DNA of 7,308 nt from Candidatus Nanopelagicales bacterium (lineage in GTDB: Bacteria > Actinomycetota > Actinomycetes > S36-B12): positions 1 to 7,308 of the forward strand of contig JAGYOB010000301.1 in NCBI GenBank assembly GCA_018399515.1, given 5' to 3'. The notes beneath the pieces are model-generated. The model was given only the letters and a program-made list of their open reading frames with translations, ran no database searches and was not told the origin of the DNA. Each line of letters starts with the position of its first letter. The first letter of the stretch is position 1. Positions 6,104 through 7,308 of this stretch are shown piece after piece. The position numbers and the translations under genes were made by a program.

Positions 6104-6110
6104 GCCTTAG
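6095..6110. promoter_or_regulatory. Near-perfect palindrome across the TetR start codon
   Basis: CTTAGGCATGCCTTAG pairs at 7 of 8 positions, with a perfect 10-bp core AGGCATGCCT. It covers the ATG and, if the mRNA is leaderless, the transcription start, where a bound repressor would block initiation. The left half TTAGGC is reminiscent of DtxR/IdeR iron boxes, but the full 19-bp consensus is not matched. Confidence 0.4.
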
Positions 6111-6127
6111 ATGATGCCATGGGTGGA

Positions 6128-6140
6128 CGAGAGTCTCTCG
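6128..6140. promoter_or_regulatory. 13-bp perfect palindrome upstream of TetR gene (candidate operator)
   Basis: CGAGAG-T-CTCTCG has 6-bp arms and a 1-nt centre. It lies 25 bp upstream of the TetR start, near the expected -35 of its promoter, which is typical for TetR autoregulation. GACGAGA also recurs as a direct repeat at 6126-6132 and 6145-6151. Confidence 0.45.
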
Positions 6141-6156
6141 CGGGGACGAGAAATGT

Positions 6157-6168
6157 TGACGAACGTCA
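6157..6168. promoter_or_regulatory. Short inverted repeat between pirin and TetR genes
   Basis: TGACG-AA-CGTCA has perfect 5-bp arms. It lies about 54 bp upstream of the TetR start and 60 bp beyond the pirin stop. The two-base gap is too tight for a terminator hairpin and there is no T tract on the minus strand after it, so a protein-binding site is the more likely reading. I see no other terminator in 6104-6227. Confidence 0.25.
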
Positions 6169-6227
6169 CATCCGGCTCGTTGGTTCGTGCAAGCGCTGGG
6201 GCGGGAGGAACGGGCGGGGATCAGGTG

Positions 6228-7229
6228 TCAGGCGTCGGGGGTCGCGTCGTCCACGCCGGCGTGCGCCGTGGTGTGTTCAGCGGGAATCGAACCCAGTCGA
6301 CCGGCCTGGTAGTCCTCGAAGGCCTGCATGAGTTCCGCGCGCGTGTTCATCACGAACGGGCCGTACGCGGCAACGGGTTCGCGGATCGGCTGGCCGCCGA
6401 GGATGAACACGTCGAGGCCGTTGAGTCGCGATTCCTGGACCGGATCAGCGGCGATGGTGAGGCAATCGCCGTCGCCGAGCACGGCGAGTTGCCCGCTCTT
6501 CAACGGCCGGCGGCCCTGCCCGGACCCAACCGAACCAGAACCCGATAGCGAGTACACCAGGGCGTTGAAGTCCGGGCGCCACGGCAGCGTCACCTCGGCA
6601 CCGGCGGAGATCGTCGCGTGGATCAAGGTGATCGGGGTGTAGGTCGAACCGGGGCCGGAATGACCGGCGAGGTCACCGGCGATCACACGCAGTAGAGCGC
6701 CACCGTCATCGGAGGACAGCAGCGCAACCTCGCCGGAGCGCAGGTCCTGGTAGCGCGGTTGGGCCAGCTTCTGGGCCTTGGGCAGGTTGACCCACAGTTG
6801 GATTCCGTGGAACAGGCCACCGCTGACGACGAGGTGCTCGGGTGGCTTCTCGATATGCAAGATGCCCGAACCGGCGGTCATCCACTGGGTGTCGCCGTTG
6901 GTGATCTCGCCGCCACCGCCGTGAGAGTCGGCGTGCTCGAAGATGCCGTCGATGATGTAGGTGACGGTCTCGAAACCGCGGTGCGGATGCCACGGGGTCC
7001 CCTTGGGCTCACCGGGCGCATACTCGACTTCACCCATCTGATCCATGTGAATGAAGGGATCCAGAGCGCGCAGGTCGACTCCGGCGAAGGCTCGACGGAC
7101 GGGGAACCCCTCGCCCTCGAAGCCCGTGGGAGCCGTGGTCAAACTGACGACCGGGCGATCTCGCAGCGTCGGATCGAGCGCTGGCACGCGGGGCAGGCTC
7201 AGCGTGTTGTCGACGGTGATGGCGGGCAT
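6228..7229 (-). CDS. Pirin family bicupin protein
   Basis: Cytosolic, metal-binding double cupin of the pirin family. Some bacterial pirins oxidise flavonols such as quercetin and others act as redox-sensitive partners; the role here is unknown. The first cupin carries the metal set His81 and His83 (PWHPHRGFETVTY) plus His125 and Glu127 (MTAGSGILHIEKP), all present, so iron binding is expected. The second cupin covers about 185-290 (TLPWRPDFNALVYSLSGSGSV, GQLAVLGDGD). The pirin tail EPVAAYGPFVMNTRAELMQAFEDYQAGRLG (about 283-313) is intact. At 333 residues it is slightly long, with a disordered Ala/Thr/Asp tail. The ATG at 7229 is fixed by AGGAGG (7239-7234), 4 nt upstream. A 20-bp inverted repeat upstream suggests control by a MarR-type regulator whose gene could lie beyond the window edge. 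No functional tie to the heme genes is visible. Confidence 0.93.
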   Translation of the reverse strand: MPAITVDNTLSLPRVPALDPTLRDRPVVSLTTAPTGFEGEGFPVRRAFAGVDLRALDPFIHMDQMGEVEYAPGEPKGTPWHPHRGFETVTYIIDGIFEHADSHGGGGEITNGDTQWMTAGSGILHIEKPPEHLVVSGGLFHGIQLWVNLPKAQKLAQPRYQDLRSGEVALLSSDDGGALLRVIAGDLAGHSGPGSTYTPITLIHATISAGAEVTLPWRPDFNALVYSLSGSGSVGSGQGRRPLKSGQLAVLGDGDCLTIAADPVQESRLNGLDVFILGGQPIREPVAAYGPFVMNTRAELMQAFEDYQAGRLGSIPAEHTTAHAGVDDATPDA

Positions 7230-7250
7230 CGGTCCTCCTGGCGGAGATCA

Positions 7251-7270
7251 GTAGTTTATCTTTCAACTAC
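7251..7270. promoter_or_regulatory. MarR-type inverted repeat in the pirin promoter
   Basis: GTAGTT-N8-AACTAC is an AT-rich 20-bp inverted repeat in otherwise GC-rich DNA, of the size and style bound by MarR-family dimers. On the minus strand it contains TAAACT (7258-7253), a TANNNT -10 candidate 23 nt before the pirin ATG, so binding would cover the promoter. On the plus strand TATCTT (7257-7262) could be a -10 for a divergent gene outside the window. Confidence 0.5.
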
Positions 7271-7308
7271 AGGCTACTCCCGGTGGCGTGATCGCGCCAG
7301 TTCGGGGC

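Noticed and set aside
6279..6296. tRNA T-arm-like string on the minus strand (GGGTTCGATTCCCGCT) near the 3' end of the pirin gene, possible tRNA or phage attachment site
   Set aside because: It is in frame inside the conserved pirin tail. No acceptor stem, anticodon arm or D-arm can be drawn around it, the arm pairs only partly, and there is no integrase nearby.
1..7308. CRISPR arrays, insertion sequences, toxin-antitoxin or phage-defence genes
   Set aside because: No regularly spaced repeats, transposase, terminal inverted repeats or small paired genes were seen; the window is ordinary metabolic and transport DNA with uniform composition.

Overview
The window is GC-rich, tightly packed DNA of actinobacterial type. 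Support for this comes from strong G/C bias at third codon positions, GTG starts, 4-bp GTGA gene overlaps, start codons placed about 6 nt after a TANNNT-like -10 box (leaderless style), and a heme-uptake gene set (HmuTUV plus HtaA-type secreted proteins) best known from Corynebacterium and relatives. I cannot name the genus.

Layout: (1) 127-1080, plus strand, a zinc-free NADPH:quinone oxidoreductase-like enzyme. (2) 1083-3756, minus strand, a three-gene ABC importer operon in the order substrate-binding lipoprotein (hmuT), permease (hmuU), ATPase (hmuV), with both junctions overlapping by 4 bp. (3) 3757-3860, a short divergent promoter region with a run of overlapping perfect palindromes and a probable leaderless promoter facing each way. 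(4) 3861-5513, plus strand, two genes for secreted proteins. The first has a neocarzinostatin-like domain with two cysteine pairs. The second has an HtaA-like beta-rich domain followed by a domain related to the first protein. (5) 5522-6103, minus strand, a TetR-family regulator. (6) 6228-7229, minus strand, a pirin-family bicupin, with a MarR-type inverted repeat in its promoter at the right edge of the window.

How the parts probably work together: the two secreted proteins would capture or relay heme (or a related ligand) outside the membrane. The lipoprotein HmuT would take it up through the His/Tyr/Arg ligand set seen in known HmuT proteins, and HmuU-HmuV would import it using ATP. Both arms are read from one shared, palindrome-rich control region, so they are probably co-regulated. 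The TetR gene lies tail-to-tail with the secreted-protein operon, and its upstream region has a 13-bp palindrome of the same form as one in the heme promoter. It is therefore a candidate regulator, but this is inference. The quinone oxidoreductase and pirin genes look like ordinary redox/stress neighbours, with no visible link to the heme genes.

The most unusual part is the secreted pair. One is a stand-alone neocarzinostatin-fold protein. The other is an HtaA-like protein that seems to lack the usual Tyr/His heme-ligand segment and has a cysteine pair there instead. Neither has a visible membrane or sortase anchor.
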